From the NCBI GenBank assembly GCA_964610315.1, contig CAZSVM010000015.1, positions 6,744-70,743 of the forward strand: a DNA stretch of 64,000 nucleotides. The letters run 5' to 3'. Shown piece after piece: positions 62,537 through 64,000 of the stretch. Below the pieces are notes generated by a model, which made no database searches, was not told the origin of the DNA, and worked only from the letters and a program-made list of their open reading frames with translations. The DNA is from JAQVEM01 sp964610315. Lineage in GTDB: Bacteria; Actinomycetota; Humimicrobiia; Humimicrobiales; Humimicrobiaceae. How positions within the stretch are numbered: the stretch's first letter is position 1; every line of letters starts with the position of its first letter. Both the position numbers and the translations under genes were made by a program.

Positions 62537-63931
62537 ATGTTATGGGTAAAAATTGACAAATCACTTAAAACTACACTGGTAAAACAAATTTTTAATCAAT
62601 TAAGGGATAAGATATTAAGTAATGAGCTAAAATCAGGAGAAAGGCTTCCTTCGAGTAGAAGTTTTTCCGAAGAACTCAACGTATCCCGAAATATAATAGT
62701 GGAAGTTTACGACCAATTAACAGCTGAAGGATATCTTGAAAGCAAGAAAGGATCGGGCACCTATATTGCCGATAATACTCACCTCCCCAGTTACAGGATA
62801 CCTATAAATTATAGCAACAAGTTTACGGCAGATAAGAAAATAAAAAGTGATTTAATAGATTTTAACAGCGGTGTACCTGATCTTAAAAGGTTCCCCCGAA
62901 ACATATGGGCCAAATTTCTTAAGTTTTCGATTCTTGATATGCCGGAACATCTCTTTGATTATGGTGAACCCCTGGGACTCCCTGATCTGAGATTAACCCT
63001 TTCGGTTTTTTTACTAAAGACAAAAGGTATAAGGTGTCATCCCAGCCAGATCATTATATTGACAGGATCATCGGAAGGCTTCTTAATCCTAGGCCAGCTT
63101 TTAAAATCCGAATACCGCAATGTAATAATCGAAGATCCTGTTTATAATAATATTCAAAAAATTTTCAGTAGTTTTGATATAAAATTCTATCCGGTACCGG
63201 TGGATGATAAGGGTATAAAAACCGATTTATTTCCTGAAAACATAAACGACTTTTTTATCACCGTAACTCCTTCCCATCAATTCCCGACCGGTAGTGTCCT
63301 GCCAATCCAGAGAAGAGTAAAACTGATAGAGCTGGCAAGAAAAGCAAATACCTATATAATCGAAAACGATTATGACAGCGAATTTAGATATACCGGGCCT
63401 CAAATTAGTTCTCTGCATTTGCTGAACCCCGAAATGGTTATTCATATCGGTACGTTCAGCGAATCCTTATATCCTTCTCTGAGACTTGGCTATATGGTTC
63501 TGCCCGAATCACTGATAGAGGACTGCCGTAAAATAAAAGAATCATACGGATTATTTACACCTTCAGTTTATCAACTCGCCCTTTCCAATTTTATAAAAGA
63601 GGGATATTTTGAAAGGCATATAAATAAAATGAAAAAATTATACAAACTCAAGAGAAAAGCACTTATTGACAAATTAGAAGAAGAATTTAAATCAATGATT
63701 AAAATTAGCGGCCATTCAACGGGACTTTATGTCGTCGTCGAATTCAATAATATAGTCTTTACCCATGATGTCATTGAAAAATTATTGAACAACGGAGTTG
63801 TCGTATACGGAATGGAAGATCATTCTATCGTAAAGGGAAAACACACCAATAAGATAATATTGGGTTATGGGAACCTTAGTATCGAAGAAATTAATGAAGG
63901 AGTTAAAAGGATTAAAAAAATTTTAATTTAA
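62537..63931 (+). CDS. MocR/PdxR-type GntR-aminotransferase regulator
   Basis: 464 residues: an N-terminal GntR winged-helix domain (about 5-75, with LRDKILSNELKSGERLPSSRSFSEELNVSRN and GYLESKKGSGTYI) joined to a fold-type I aminotransferase-like domain (about 105-464). EFRYTGPQISSLHLL and GTFSESLYPSLRLGYMVLP match; where aminotransferases have the PLP Lys, the read is TFSESLYPSLR with no Lys at the exact usual spot, so cofactor binding should be checked. It is the only plus-strand gene in the last 45 kb and breaks the tuf-rpmG neighbourhood. Confidence 0.9.
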   Translation: MLWVKIDKSLKTTLVKQIFNQLRDKILSNELKSGERLPSSRSFSEELNVSRNIIVEVYDQLTAEGYLESKKGSGTYIADNTHLPSYRIPINYSNKFTADKKIKSDLIDFNSGVPDLKRFPRNIWAKFLKFSILDMPEHLFDYGEPLGLPDLRLTLSVFLLKTKGIRCHPSQIIILTGSSEGFLILGQLLKSEYRNVIIEDPVYNNIQKIFSSFDIKFYPVPVDDKGIKTDLFPENINDFFITVTPSHQFPTGSVLPIQRRVKLIELARKANTYIIENDYDSEFRYTGPQISSLHLLNPEMVIHIGTFSESLYPSLRLGYMVLPESLIEDCRKIKESYGLFTPSVYQLALSNFIKEGYFERHINKMKKLYKLKRKALIDKLEEEFKSMIKISGHSTGLYVVVEFNNIVFTHDVIEKLLNNGVVVYGMEDHSIVKGKHTNKIILGYGNLSIEEINEGVKRIKKILI

Positions 63932-63945
63932 AATCAGATACTTTT

Positions 63946-64000
63946 TTCTTACCTTCCTTCTCCTTACTCCGTTATCTTGGTAACACTGCCTGCTCCAATG
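63946..64000. repeat. tuf 3'-end repeat
   Basis: These 55 bases are identical to 45669-45723: the last codons of tuf plus 18 bases beyond the stop codon. It shows that the two tuf copies are kept alike past the coding end. Confidence 0.9.
63964..64000 (-). CDS. tuf: elongation factor Tu, second copy (3' end only)
   Basis: Only the last 12 codons and stop are in the window. They encode IGAGSVTKITE, the same as the complete tuf gene. A second tuf upstream of rpmG, secE and nusG is a common arrangement; here the MocR gene and a small gene lie between. Confidence 0.9.
   Translation of the reverse strand, partial: IGAGSVTKITE

Overview
The window comes from a low-GC bacterium, probably an anaerobe. 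Evidence for anaerobic life is a ferredoxin-linked indolepyruvate oxidoreductase next to two phenylacetate-CoA ligases. Ribosomal proteins S4, S14, L33 and L36 and adenylate kinase are all in their zinc (cysteine-bearing) forms. The wording of S3, L1 and L14 and an acidic insertion in RpoC hint at a deep-branching Actinobacteriota or Firmicutes-like lineage, but no marker settles this. There are no rRNA genes, CRISPR arrays, transposases or integrases. Almost everything is on the minus strand; only a lytic transglycosylase, a DUF1287 protein, a tiny glycine-zipper protein and a MocR regulator are on the plus strand. Layout (1-8.4 kb): a patatin-like hydrolase divergent from a TPR-lytic transglycosylase whose promoter carries two palindromes. 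A sulfur amino-acid operon follows, headed by an IscR-like Rrf2 regulator: rrf2-metY-cysK-metX-metW, with a textbook promoter. 8.5-16.1 kb: an aryl-acid operon iorA-iorB-ACT protein-35-residue symporter microprotein-SSS symporter-paaK-paaK. It would couple arylpyruvate oxidation (Ior) with CoA-ester/acid interconversion (PaaK) and transport. 16.3-19.7 kb: small membrane or secreted proteins and a queuosine-precursor transporter. 19.8-29 kb: envelope and housekeeping genes (alr, CBS protein, nnrDE, acpS, glmS, SIMPL lipoprotein, glmM, ornithine-racemase-like gene) that continue without a strand switch from the ribosomal cluster. 29-62 kb: one long translation/transcription block, in transcription order rpmG, tRNA-Trp, secE, nusG, rplKAJL, rpoBC, rpsLG, fusA, tuf, S10-spc-alpha genes, truA, rplM, rpsI. 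Between rplO and rpsE there is no room for rpmD (L30). 62-64 kb: an unknown small gene, a divergent MocR regulator with a palindromic AAAAGTGG site between them, and the 3' end of a second tuf gene. Points most worth a second look: infA can only start on ATT; 18 of 46 genes of the translation block start on non-ATG codons; the 3' end of tRNA-Trp is duplicated at the edge of a structured element upstream of secE; the rpmG stop codon overlaps the 5' end of tRNA-Trp; L7/L12 has a roughly 50-residue Lys/Glu-rich N-terminal extension.
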